A stretch of 19,098 bases of DNA from assembly GCA_002256705.1 (NCBI GenBank), contig NQJI01000001.1, positions 1-19,098 of the forward strand, given 5' to 3'. This DNA comes from Methylococcaceae bacterium NSM2-1. Its GTDB lineage: Bacteria > Pseudomonadota > Gammaproteobacteria > Methylococcales > Methylomonadaceae. Numbering within the stretch: the first letter of the stretch is position 1; each line of letters starts with the position of its first letter. Below are positions 1 through 7,897 of the stretch, piece by piece. The position numbers and the translations under genes were made by a program. The notes beneath the pieces were generated by a model that was not told where the DNA came from, did no database searches, and was given only the letters and a program-made list of their open reading frames with translations.

Positions 1-353
1 ACCGCTGTTGTTGACTTACCGACGCCGCCCTTGCCTGATGCCACGGCAATAATATTTTTTATATTAGGCTGGGGCTTTAAAGCCTGCTGCACGGCATGAG
101 ATATGATTTTTACAGTAACTTCAACAGTAACACTTCCTATCCCGTCTAACGTTCCCATGAGCTGCTCAACAGAAGTTGTTAATTTCTCAATATAGCTTTT
201 GGCTGGGTAACCCAGTTCCAGCTTAACGCTGACGTTTGCACCATCAATGATGACCGCTTTAACCGATTTTGCAGTAACCAGATCGACACCATGATTGGGA
301 TCAATAAATGTCCTCAAAAGATTTTCTACATCCGTCTTTTCTATCTTTGCCAT
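1..353 (-). CDS. mrp: Mrp/ApbC family iron-sulfur cluster carrier ATPase, 5' part
   Basis: This is the first 117 codons of a Mrp (ApbC) protein; the rest lies beyond the left edge. The ATG at 353 has an AGGGA ribosome site a few bases upstream. Residues 1 to about 95 form the FSCA (DUF59/MIP18-like) domain that often precedes the ATPase domain. Residues 107-114 give the deviant Walker A motif GKGGVGKS typical of the MinD/Mrp class of P-loop NTPases. By family knowledge the protein is cytosolic, binds a bridging [4Fe-4S] cluster as a dimer and passes it to apo-proteins. It lies divergent to metG, the arrangement also known from Escherichia coli, which strengthens the call. The cluster-binding CxxC motif would be in the missing part, so it cannot be checked here. 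Confidence 0.93.
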   Translation of the reverse strand, partial: MAKIEKTDVENLLRTFIDPNHGVDLVTAKSVKAVIIDGANVSVKLELGYPAKSYIEKLTTSVEQLMGTLDGIGSVTVEVTVKIISHAVQQALKPQPNIKNIIAVASGKGGVGKSTTA

Positions 354-508
354 GATTATTCCCTATTAGTACTTTTAGTAAATGAGTATTGTAAATAAAT
401 TCAGTATGATTCCATGAATCCATTCATTCAGGATATAAGGCATTCTACAGATTTTTCAATAAAATTCATTTTTTAGCAGCGCACTATTCTGTAGCACCGT
501 TAATTTTA

Positions 509-517
509 TGCGATAAT
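509..517 (+). promoter_or_regulatory. Possible extended -10 promoter for metG
   Basis: TG-C-GATAAT at 509-517 matches an extended -10 element (TGnTATAAT with one mismatch). It would start transcription near 524 and give a leader of about 35 bases before the metG ATG at 559. No good -35 box is seen at the usual distance, which an extended -10 can tolerate. The rest of the 205-base mrp/metG spacer holds nothing else I can name. On the opposite strand TACAAT at 393-388 could be a weak -10 for mrp, but no -35 supports it. Confidence 0.4.
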
Positions 518-558
518 CACCGGCTTGTTTGTTTCCGTACCCTTTGAACTTTTACACC

Positions 559-2595
559 ATGTCAGATAGAAAAATTCTCGTCACCAGCGCCCTGCCCTAT
601 GCCAACGGCCCCATCCATTTAGGTCATCTGGTTGAATATATTCAGACGGATATCTGGGTACGTTTCCAGAAACAACGTGGAAACCACTGTTATTTCGTTT
701 GCGCGGATGACACCCACGGAACACCGATTATGCTCAAAGCCGATCGGGAAGGTGTTACGCCTGAACAACTCATCGCTCAGGTCGGTAAAGAGCACTTGGC
801 CGATTTTACTGAATTTGGTGTGGCGTTTGATAATTATCACAGCACTCATTCAGAGGAAAACAGAACCTTTTCATCGCTGATCTATAAGCGTTTACGTGAT
901 GCCGGGCATATCAGCTCACGCACGATTACCCAGGCCTACGATCCGCTTAAGGCTATGTTTTTGCCTGACCGTTTTATCAAAGGTGAATGTCCAAAATGCG
1001 CTGCAACTGATCAATACGGCGATGGTTGCGAAGTGTGCGGCGCAACCTATTCACCCACCGAACTGAAAAACGCCGTTTCCGCCATTTCAGGTGAAAAACC
1101 CATTGAAAAAGACTCCGTGCATTACTTTTTCAACCTGGCTGATTTTACCGATATGCTCAGTGAATGGACTAAAGCAGGTCATTTGCAAGCAGAAGTTCGC
1201 AACAAATTAGCTGAATGGTTAGAAGGCGGTCTACAGCAATGGGATATTTCCCGCGACGCGCCTTATTTCGGCTTTGAAATTCCGGATGCCCCGGGCAAAT
1301 ATTTTTATGTCTGGCTGGATGCCCCCATCGGTTACATGGCGAGCTTTAAAAATCTTTGTGATAAACAAGGACTGGATTTTGAGGAATTCTGGGCTGAAGA
1401 CAGTACTGCGGAGTTGTATCATTTTATCGGCAAAGACATTATTTATTTCCACGCCCTGTTCTGGCCTGCAATGTTGAGCGGCGCTCATTTCAGAACACCC
1501 AGCGCCATTTTTGCCCATGGCTTTTTAACCGTCAATGGCGAAAAAATGTCCAAGTCCCGCGGAACTTTTATTACCGCAAGAACCTATCTGGAACACTTGA
1601 ATCCGGAATACCTGCGCTATTATTTTGCCGCCAAGCTGAGTGCGGGGGTTGATGATATAGACCTGAATTTTGACGATTTCAGTCAGCGGGTTAACTCTGA
1701 CCTGGTTGGTAAAGTCGTTAATATCGCCAGCCGTTGCAGCGGCTTTATCAGCAAACGCTTTGCTAATATCTTATCTGCCAACTGTTCTGAACCCGCCTTA
1801 TTTCAAGAATTAATCAACGCCAACGAACAAATCGCAGAATTTTATGAAGCCCGTGAATTTGGTAAAGCCATGCGTGAAATTATGGCGCTGGCAGACAAAG
1901 CCAACCAATATATTGATGAAAAAAAGCCCTGGTTGATTGCCAAACAGGAAGACAAAGATGCAGATTTACACGACATTTGTTCTATGGGCATCAACCTGTT
2001 CCGGTTGTTGGCCGTTTATTTGAAACCGGTAATCCCTGCCCTGGCAGAAAGCGCCGAGAGCTTTTTAAACATAGACTCACAAGCCTGGCCAGCCAATGCA
2101 CAGCCCTTGTTAAACCATGTCATTAATGATTTCAAACCACTAATGACCCGGGTTGAAGCCGACAAAATTGCCGCCATTGTTGAAGCATCCAAAGAAAATC
2201 TGGAAAAAACCACCGATAAACATTCCCGCGTTGCGCATGGAAGCGAAAAAAAATTTGAACCCATAGCGGATACCATCGAATTTGATGATTTTGCCAAGCT
2301 GGATTTGCGCATTGCCAAAATCATCAGAGCCAATCAGGTTGAGGGCTCGGATAAATTATTGCAACTGACTGTTGATATAGGCGATGAAACCCGCAACATA
2401 TTTGCTGGTATTAAATCCGCTTACAATCCGGAAGAACTGGAAGGCAAATTGACTCTCGTTGTTGCTAATCTTGCTCCCAGAAAAATGCGCTTTGGCTGCT
2501 CTGAAGGCATGGTGTTAGCTGCAGGTCCCGGTGATAAGGATATTTGGATTTTAAGCCCCGATAAAGGAGCCGTTGCGGGAATGCGCGTAAAATAA
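559..2595 (+). CDS. metG: Methionyl-tRNA synthetase
   Basis: Charges tRNA-Met and initiator tRNA with methionine using ATP in the cytosol. The class I signature HLGH is at residues 20-23 and KMSKS at 329-333. A zinc knuckle has cysteines 144, 147, 157 and 160. The C-terminal 100 residues, from about 575, form the EMAPII/Trbp111-like tRNA-binding and dimerisation domain. The 678-residue length is almost exactly that of the E. coli enzyme (677). I chose the ATG at 559 because the protein then begins directly with the conserved N-terminal segment leading into [12 protein letters not shown]. An upstream in-frame TTG at 529 would add ten residues without family resemblance. No strong Shine-Dalgarno is visible. 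The gene stands alone, divergent from mrp, and ends 80 bases before a strong hairpin terminator. Confidence 0.98.
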   Translation: MSDRKILVTSALPYANGPIHLGHLVEYIQTDIWVRFQKQRGNHCYFVCADDTHGTPIMLKADREGVTPEQLIAQVGKEHLADFTEFGVAFDNYHSTHSEENRTFSSLIYKRLRDAGHISSRTITQAYDPLKAMFLPDRFIKGECPKCAATDQYGDGCEVCGATYSPTELKNAVSAISGEKPIEKDSVHYFFNLADFTDMLSEWTKAGHLQAEVRNKLAEWLEGGLQQWDISRDAPYFGFEIPDAPGKYFYVWLDAPIGYMASFKNLCDKQGLDFEEFWAEDSTAELYHFIGKDIIYFHALFWPAMLSGAHFRTPSAIFAHGFLTVNGEKMSKSRGTFITARTYLEHLNPEYLRYYFAAKLSAGVDDIDLNFDDFSQRVNSDLVGKVVNIASRCSGFISKRFANILSANCSEPALFQELINANEQIAEFYEAREFGKAMREIMALADKANQYIDEKKPWLIAKQEDKDADLHDICSMGINLFRLLAVYLKPVIPALAESAESFLNIDSQAWPANAQPLLNHVINDFKPLMTRVEADKIAAIVEASKENLEKTTDKHSRVAHGSEKKFEPIADTIEFDDFAKLDLRIAKIIRANQVEGSDKLLQLTVDIGDETRNIFAGIKSAYNPEELEGKLTLVVANLAPRKMRFGCSEGMVLAAGPGDKDIWILSPDKGAVAGMRVK

Positions 2596-2675
2596 CAAAC
2601 TCGATTGGCATTTGCGCCGTATTTTCATCTTCAATGATTATACCCGGCACTCCACATCCCACTGTAACATTATGA

Positions 2676-2714
2676 CAGTCAAAAACCTCCGGCTTTGCCG
2701 GAGGTTTTTGACTG
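2676..2714. terminator. Strong hairpin terminator after metG, probably bidirectional
   Basis: Two perfect 17-base arms (2676-2692 and 2698-2714) enclose a 5-base loop, and the loop ends can add another pair. The inner G+C-rich stem is flanked by A5 on the left and T5 on the right, so each strand reads a hairpin followed by a T run. This fits termination of metG from the left and of the minus-strand lipoprotein gene from the right. The rest of 2596-2846 shows no gene I can support. Confidence 0.88.
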
Positions 2715-2846
2715 CTAAATTCCTTGGTTGAAACCTGGCAAAAATAGTCGAGGGATACCCCGCTTTTCGTCAAATGGATTTTTGTTGATTGTTATTTTGT
2801 CATCCTAAGATGAGTTTGACAGTGTTCTAACCATCCACGCTAGAAT

Positions 2847-3269
2847 TTATTCTTTTTCTTTTGAAGCTTCTTCTTTTGAAGCTTCTTCAGATTCCGAGAT
2901 GACTGCCGAATAACACTCCATTAAGCTTTCAGTATAGTTAGTATGGGCTTCAGCAAGATCTTTAGCAGAGCCGAAATCAGTACGTAATTCTTCAAGTGTC
3001 TTTTTAGGATCTGAAGACTTGGATAGCATCAGCATTTTTGTATAGTTACGATAAGCCGTCAGACGCTTGGGGTCGAAAGGAAAAAGACCGGGCATTTTTT
3101 GTGAAGTTGTTTCTACGACGCATTTGGTCATGTACTCAGGAGTTATTTTATAGTCCTTAATATCCTGCTCCTTCTGCATTTGTTCTAATACAGCTTGTTC
3201 ATATTGATTTTTATCAGCGCAAGCTGGTAGTAATAATGCAGATAGAGAAATCAGCAGTAGTTTTTTCAT
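2847..3269 (-). CDS. Small secreted lipoprotein of unknown function
   Basis: A 140-residue protein starting at the ATG at 3269. Residues 1-16 are a type II signal peptide (two lysines, then a leucine-rich core) ending in LPAC, with Cys17 as the predicted lipid-modified residue. Alanine at +2 suggests sorting to the outer membrane under the enterobacterial Lol rule. The mature part is charged and mostly helical in character, with single cysteines in the segments MTKCVVE and MECYSAV that could form a disulfide. The tail is a short acidic repeat, EEASK twice and then EKE. An earlier in-frame start at 3311 would put 14 residues before the signal peptide and is unlikely. I recognise no family; the gene is flanked by unrelated genes and probably has its own promoter in 3270-3340. 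Confidence 0.75.
   Translation of the reverse strand: MKKLLLISLSALLLPACADKNQYEQAVLEQMQKEQDIKDYKITPEYMTKCVVETTSQKMPGLFPFDPKRLTAYRNYTKMLMLSKSSDPKKTLEELRTDFGSAKDLAEAHTNYTESLMECYSAVISESEEASKEEASKEKE
2858..2887 (-). repeat. Two exact 15-bp tandem copies coding the EEASK tail
   Basis: The 15-base unit at 2858-2872 is repeated exactly at 2873-2887. On the minus strand it encodes EASKE/EEASK in the last residues of the lipoprotein. Exact identity implies a recent duplication or slippage. Confidence 0.9.
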
Positions 3270-3339
3270 GAAAGTTACCGTTATTGATGATTTAAACGTG
3301 ATGTATAGCAAGGTGTGTCATTATACGCATATCTATAAG

Positions 3340-3384
3340 GTTCAAGGTGAAAGGTTCCAGGGTACAGGTTTTTTTACCTTGAAC
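3340..3384. repeat. Inverted repeat after plsC, possible terminator or dispersed repeat
   Basis: The 9-base arm at 3340-3348 (GTTCAAGGT) is exactly complementary to 3376-3384 (ACCTTGAAC), and the pairing can extend outward by about three more pairs. The inner part has a second AAGGT/ACCTT pairing and a run of seven T on the plus strand. It sits 5 bases past the plsC stop codon and could end the glyQ-plsC transcript. The phrase GGTTCAAGGTG recurs after argJ near 13011, so it may instead be a dispersed element. Confidence 0.5.
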
Positions 3385-3388
3385 TTTA

Positions 3389-4135
3389 TTACATTTCTTT
3401 TATTGCCCGCGCGATCCAGCTTTCAGCTTCTGCGTTAATATCCGCAGCTTTACGCCCCTGGCTTTCAATTACTGGGCCGATTTTCACTTTGATGGTTCCT
3501 GGATATTTTAAAAAACTATAACGAGGCCAATAATTGCCAGCGTTATGTGCAATAGGAATAACAGGAAAGCCAGTTTGTTGCGCTAAAATCGCACCACCAG
3601 CACTAAACTTTTTTACTTCCCCCGGCGCTGTGCGCGTACCTTCAGGAAAAACAACTACCCATAAGCCTTGATTTAAAAAGAGTTTACCCTTTTCTAATAA
3701 AGTGCGAAGTGCCTCGCGTTGTTTTTTGCGGTCGATGGGAATGGGTTTTAGGGTAGACAACGCCCAACCCCAGATAGGAAACCATGTTAATGAGCGTTTT
3801 AATAGTGGCGCTTGAGTTACCGGCAGTATGTAACGCAGGGCTAAAGTTTCCCATGCCGATTGATGATTGCTTAACACAATCGAGGCCTGCTCGGTTTTCA
3901 AATGTTCCAAGCCTTCCACCTCATAGCGCAAACCACAAAATACTTTGGCCATCCATAACACCACACCACACCAAGCCCTGGATATCTGGAAACGCACATT
4001 GAAGGGCAAAGGCGTCGTTAAAAGAATAAGAATGCCTACAATGGTGGCGGTGGAAAAAATACCAATGAATAAGAGCGTTGACCCTAAATAATTTTTAGAT
4101 CTAGGATCGGGTGATAAGGTGTTGTGCTGCATCAT
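3389..4135 (-). CDS. plsC: 1-acyl-sn-glycerol-3-phosphate acyltransferase (PlsC family)
   Basis: Transfers an acyl chain to lysophosphatidic acid to make phosphatidic acid at the inner membrane. From the ATG at 4135 the protein has 248 residues. A hydrophobic anchor spans about residues 18-42. The acyltransferase motif NHQSAWE has His91 and, five residues on, Glu96 where most members have Asp (HX4D). FPEGTR at 163-168 binds the glycerol phosphate. A TTG at 4147 would add four residues and is less likely. The start overlaps the 3' end of gmhB by 35 bases, so the two are probably translationally coupled. The order glyQ-glyS-gmhB-plsC is also known in Pseudomonas. The exact acyl acceptor is not shown by sequence, and a lyso-ornithine lipid or another acyltransferase role is possible. 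Confidence 0.88.
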   Translation of the reverse strand: MMQHNTLSPDPRSKNYLGSTLLFIGIFSTATIVGILILLTTPLPFNVRFQISRAWCGVVLWMAKVFCGLRYEVEGLEHLKTEQASIVLSNHQSAWETLALRYILPVTQAPLLKRSLTWFPIWGWALSTLKPIPIDRKKQREALRTLLEKGKLFLNQGLWVVVFPEGTRTAPGEVKKFSAGGAILAQQTGFPVIPIAHNAGNYWPRYSFLKYPGTIKVKIGPVIESQGRKAADINAEAESWIARAIKEM

Positions 4136-4646
4136 AAAGATTTTCAAAAACAGGAATATTAAGATGTGGATTATTCAGTAAAGTGCGTAGCCCTTTGCCA
4201 GTTTTAACCAATATCGGCTTTGCACCAACTGCCTCAGCGGCTTGTAAATCACGCAAGGAATCGCCGATAACTGCAATCGTGGTTAAGTCGGCATCAAAAT
4301 CAGCCGCAAATGCTTTGAACAAGCCCGGTTTGGGCTTGCGGCAGTTGCACTCATCGTCCGGACCGTGGGGGCAAAAATAAATCGCATCGATTTTTCCGCC
4401 TTTTTCTTCGGTCATGCACCGCATTTTTAAATGGATTTTTTCCAGCATCGCTGCATCGAATAAGCCCCGGGCAAGCCCCGACTGATTGGTAATGACTACA
4501 ACATGATAACCATGCTTATTCAGCAGGGCAATCGCTTCAAGGCTACCCTCAATGGGCTTCCATTCTTCGGGTGATTTGATGAAGTGGTCAGAGTCATAGT
4601 TAATTACGCCATCTCTATCAATCAAAACATAGTTATTTTGAAGCAT
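4101..4646 (-). CDS. gmhB: D-glycero-D-manno-heptose 1,7-bisphosphate 7-phosphatase
   Basis: HAD-superfamily phosphatase of 181 residues that removes the 7-phosphate in the ADP-heptose pathway for the lipopolysaccharide inner core. The nucleophile and acid/base pair are Asp10 and Asp12 in DRDGVIN. The GmhB-specific zinc loop has Cys92, His94, Cys100 and Cys102, followed by RKPKPG. Motif IV is GDSLRD at 128-133. The ATG at 4646 puts DRDG at the usual distance from the N-terminus; an ATG at 4673 would add nine residues. The gene sits 124 bases after glyS and overlaps plsC. The histidinol-phosphatase branch of the same fold is less likely because the zinc loop and the neighbours fit GmhB. Confidence 0.93.
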   Translation of the reverse strand: MLQNNYVLIDRDGVINYDSDHFIKSPEEWKPIEGSLEAIALLNKHGYHVVVITNQSGLARGLFDAAMLEKIHLKMRCMTEEKGGKIDAIYFCPHGPDDECNCRKPKPGLFKAFAADFDADLTTIAVIGDSLRDLQAAEAVGAKPILVKTGKGLRTLLNNPHLNIPVFENLYDAAQHLITRS

Positions 4647-4770
4647 AATAATATCTGTAGGCCGGGTTAGCATTATTCATCAATCATTGCCACAAAACGC
4701 CGGCTTACGCTGATGCAAACCCATAAAAGCTACGGAAATATGACGCATGGAAACGATAAATTCCAGTTGC

Positions 4771-6852
4771 TTACGATTGCAACCTGGAGATGTCGGCACA
4801 GGTTAAAAACTGCTCGGATAATAAATTTAACAAGGCCAGGCGATTAGCGCGAAGCCCAATATCATCGGTCATTACCATGACATGATCAAAAAATGCATCG
4901 ACGTCATTGCGTAAACCCGCCAAACGGTTAAGGGTCGCCTGATAATTGCGTTGCGCCAGTAACGGATGAATGTCCTCGGCGGATTGCAATGCGGCTTGCA
5001 ATAACTGTTTTTCTTGCGGTTCGAGCAATGTGCCGACGGCGGCTGCCGGTTGGGTATCTGATTTTTTCAGGATATTGCGGATGCGTTTATTGGCGGCCGC
5101 CAGACTTTCGGCTTCGGGCAGTTGCCTGAAGACTTTAACCGCCTGTAAACGCTGCATAAAATCCAAAGGTTCCGCGGGTTTTACGGCGCTCACCGCATCA
5201 AATTCATCGGCAGTGTAGCCGTGATCAAGGCAATAGCCTTTCAAGCGGTCAAAAATAAAATCGATAACCCGATCAGCTGTTTCGGATTGATCGCCGGTTT
5301 GGCCGGAGACGGTTTTGATCTGAGCGCAGGCTAATTCGGTCAACTCAACGATATTGATATTAAGTTTATTCTCTATGATGGTTCGGAGGATGCCCAGTGC
5401 CGCGCGTCTTAGCGCATAAGGATCTTTGTCGCCGGTAGGGATCAATCCGACTGCAAAAATACCGGCCAGGGTGTCTATTTTTTCCGCGATAGCAAGAATT
5501 TGCCCTGTAGTGCTGCTGGAGGTAGGACTGCCGGATTGTTTGGGGAAATACTGTTCCTCAATCGCCAAGGCGACCTCTTTCGGTTCGTTGTCTGCCAGCG
5601 CATAGTAGCGCCCCATAATGCCTTGCAGGTTGCCGAATTCACCGACCATTTCGGTCATCAGGTCGGTTTTGGCCAATAACGCGGCGCGTTCGGCTAATTC
5701 AACATCGGCGCCCAAGTGTCCGGCAATAAATTTCGCAAGATTTTGCACCCGTTTTGTTTTGGCGAAAACTGTGCCCAAATTCTCCTGAAAAACAACGCTG
5801 GACAAGCTTTCTACGCGATCTTCCAGCGTTCTTTTCCGGTCCTGATTCCAGAAAAATTCTGCATCGGAAAGACGGGGGGTTACCACGCGCTCATTACCGT
5901 GCTGTATGGACTCAGGATTGCTGCTTTCAATGTTGCTGAAAGTAATGAAGTTCGCCAGTAAACCGCCGTCGGCATTTTTAACCGGAAAATATTTCTGGTT
6001 GGTTTGCATGGTGGTAATCAACACTTCCGGGGGCAGATCCAGAAAGCGCGGGTCGAAAGTCCCGGTAATCGGCACTGGCCATTCGTTCAAGGCGGCAATC
6101 TCTTCCAGTAAATCGTCCTCGATATGCGCATAACCATTTACTGCGGCGGCGGCTTTTTGTGCCGCGTCACGGATCAGCGTTTTTCTTTGTTCAAAATCGG
6201 CAATGACACGGCCTTGTTTATATAACACATCCGCATAGTCTTCCGGCTTGACCAGGGTGATTTTTTGCGGTGCGTGAAAGCGGTGGCCCTGCGTTGTTGC
6301 ACCGGTTTCCAATCCTAAAATTTCAGTATTGATGATGATGTCGCCGAGGAGCAAAACTGCCCAGTGTACTGGCCTGACGAATTCTGTCGTAAAACTGCCC
6401 CAGCGCATTCTTTTAGCAATCGGCAATCCGACGATGCTCTGGCGGATGATATCGGGGATCAGGTTTTCAGTCGCTTGCCCTTTAACGGCTTGGGTAAAGC
6501 TGAGCCATTCGCCCTTGTCGGTTTTCAAGCGTTCCAGTTGATCGAAACTGGTGCCGCAACTAACCGCAAATCCCAAGGCCGCTTTGCTGGGAGTGCCGTC
6601 GGGTGTAAATGCCGCTTGCAATGCAGGACCGCGTTTTTCTACGGTTTTATCGGGTTGCGCGCTAGCCAGGTTTTCGATAAAAACTGCCAGACGTCTCGGT
6701 GTGGCATAAGCCTTGCTGCCGGTAAATGTTAGTTCAGCTGCGTTAAGTCCCTGGATGATGTTATTTAATAAGGCATTACTCAGTTTTAGCAAGGTCTTGG
6801 GCGGTAATTCTTCCGAACCCAGCTCGAACAGTAAGTGTTTGCTTGTACTCAT
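4771..6852 (-). CDS. glyS: Glycyl-tRNA synthetase beta subunit
   Basis: The 693-residue beta chain of the bacterial alpha2-beta2 glycyl-tRNA synthetase, close to the E. coli length of 689. The N-terminal segment LLFELGSEELPPKTL and the later LPPEVLITTMQTNQKYFPV are hallmarks of GlyS. The C-terminal ~110 residues match the helical DALR-like anticodon-binding domain. The beta chain binds tRNA-Gly, while the alpha chain carries the aminoacylation site. The ATG at 6852 follows the glyQ stop after a single base, so translation is surely coupled. The gene is intact with no frameshift. Confidence 0.98.
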   Translation of the reverse strand: MSTSKHLLFELGSEELPPKTLLKLSNALLNNIIQGLNAAELTFTGSKAYATPRRLAVFIENLASAQPDKTVEKRGPALQAAFTPDGTPSKAALGFAVSCGTSFDQLERLKTDKGEWLSFTQAVKGQATENLIPDIIRQSIVGLPIAKRMRWGSFTTEFVRPVHWAVLLLGDIIINTEILGLETGATTQGHRFHAPQKITLVKPEDYADVLYKQGRVIADFEQRKTLIRDAAQKAAAAVNGYAHIEDDLLEEIAALNEWPVPITGTFDPRFLDLPPEVLITTMQTNQKYFPVKNADGGLLANFITFSNIESSNPESIQHGNERVVTPRLSDAEFFWNQDRKRTLEDRVESLSSVVFQENLGTVFAKTKRVQNLAKFIAGHLGADVELAERAALLAKTDLMTEMVGEFGNLQGIMGRYYALADNEPKEVALAIEEQYFPKQSGSPTSSSTTGQILAIAEKIDTLAGIFAVGLIPTGDKDPYALRRAALGILRTIIENKLNINIVELTELACAQIKTVSGQTGDQSETADRVIDFIFDRLKGYCLDHGYTADEFDAVSAVKPAEPLDFMQRLQAVKVFRQLPEAESLAAANKRIRNILKKSDTQPAAAVGTLLEPQEKQLLQAALQSAEDIHPLLAQRNYQATLNRLAGLRNDVDAFFDHVMVMTDDIGLRANRLALLNLLSEQFLTCADISRLQS

Positions 6853-6853
6853 G

Positions 6854-7768
6854 TTACGCTCCCTGCTCGGTTAACATGGGGAAGCCTAATGATTCCCGGC
6901 GTTGGTAATAGACTTCCGCAACAGATTTGGCCATGTTTCTGACTCTTAAAAGATAGCGTTGGCGCTCGGTAACCGAAATGGCATGGCGTGCATCCAGCAG
7001 GTTAAAGGCATGTGAGGCTTTCAGCACCATTTCATAGGCCGGCAAAGGTAAATTCAATTCGATCAGCTTGGTGCATTCCTGCTCGTAAGTGTCGAAACAC
7101 TGGAACATGAACTCAACGTTGGCGTGTTCGAAGTTGTAGGCGGACATTTCCACTTCATTCTGATGAAACACATCGCCATAAGTGACGATACCGAATGGGC
7201 CTTTGGTCCAAACCAGGTCATAAACGCTGTTAACGCCCTGCAAATACATGGCAATGCGCTCCAGACCGTAAGTGATTTCTCCGGTGACGGGTAGGCATTC
7301 CAGACCGCCGACTTGCTGAAAATAAGTGAACTGGGTCACTTCCATGCCATTTAACCAGACCTCCCAGCCCAATCCCCAGGCGCCCAGGGTGGGTGATTCC
7401 CAATTGTCTTCGACAAAGCGAATATCGTGTTCGAGCAAATCCAGACCTAAGTGACGTAATGAATCCAGATACAGTTCCTGAATATTGTCCGGCGATGGCT
7501 TTAAAACCACCTGAAATTGGTAGTAATGCTGCAGGCGATTGGGGTTTTCGCCAAAGCGGCCGTCAGTCGGCCTGCGCGACGGTTGCACATAGGCCGTGTT
7601 CCAGGGTTCGGGACCTATAGCCCTTAAAAAAGTAGCAGGATGAAAAGTTCCCGCGCCTACTTCCTGATCCAGAGGTTGTAATAAAATACAGCCCTGACCT
7701 GACCAGTATTGTTGCAGGGCGAGGATAAGTCCCTGAAAAGTTGATAAATCGTTGTTTATACTCGACAC
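6854..7768 (-). CDS. glyQ: Glycyl-tRNA synthetase alpha subunit
   Basis: The 304-residue catalytic chain of heterotetrameric glycyl-tRNA synthetase (303 in E. coli), a class II-type enzyme. Highly conserved stretches are visible: [12 protein letters not shown] near the start, then [11 protein letters not shown], then [12 protein letters not shown] with [12 protein letters not shown], and [18 protein letters not shown] in the middle. The start at 7768 is the first Met before the conserved segment. It is the first gene of the minus-strand operon glyQ-glyS-gmhB-plsC. The 129-base spacer to pilU holds a likely promoter. No T-box or other leader structure is evident in that short space. Confidence 0.98.
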   Translation of the reverse strand: MSSINNDLSTFQGLILALQQYWSGQGCILLQPLDQEVGAGTFHPATFLRAIGPEPWNTAYVQPSRRPTDGRFGENPNRLQHYYQFQVVLKPSPDNIQELYLDSLRHLGLDLLEHDIRFVEDNWESPTLGAWGLGWEVWLNGMEVTQFTYFQQVGGLECLPVTGEITYGLERIAMYLQGVNSVYDLVWTKGPFGIVTYGDVFHQNEVEMSAYNFEHANVEFMFQCFDTYEQECTKLIELNLPLPAYEMVLKASHAFNLLDARHAISVTERQRYLLRVRNMAKSVAEVYYQRRESLGFPMLTEQGA

Positions 7769-7802
7769 GGTGTCTACACGTTAGGCAATAAAAAAGTGGC
7801 TA

Positions 7803-7808
7803 ATTATA
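7803..7808 (-). promoter_or_regulatory. Likely -10 box of the glyQ operon promoter
   Basis: The minus strand reads TATAAT at 7808-7803, about 35 bases before the glyQ ATG. ACGACA at 7829-7824 is a partial -35 match at a short 15-base spacing. The perfect -10 and its position make a promoter here likely, although the -35 is poor. Confidence 0.45.
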
Positions 7809-7897
7809 GCTTAAAAATGCTTTTGTCGTATGGTTTGGAATCAGGCAGTGAACTGAGTTTATATTACTGCTCAGGTGAGTTCCAAGCATTAATAATT

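Noticed and set aside
529..558. In-frame TTG giving ten more residues on MetG
   Set aside because: The extra residues do not resemble MetG N-termini, and the ATG at 559 gives the family length. A likely extended -10 at 509-517 would leave almost no leader before 529.
2465..2773. Minus-strand frame of about 100 codons over the metG end and the terminator
   Set aside because: It runs antisense through the conserved metG tRNA-binding domain and through the terminator hairpin. It has no recognisable protein features.
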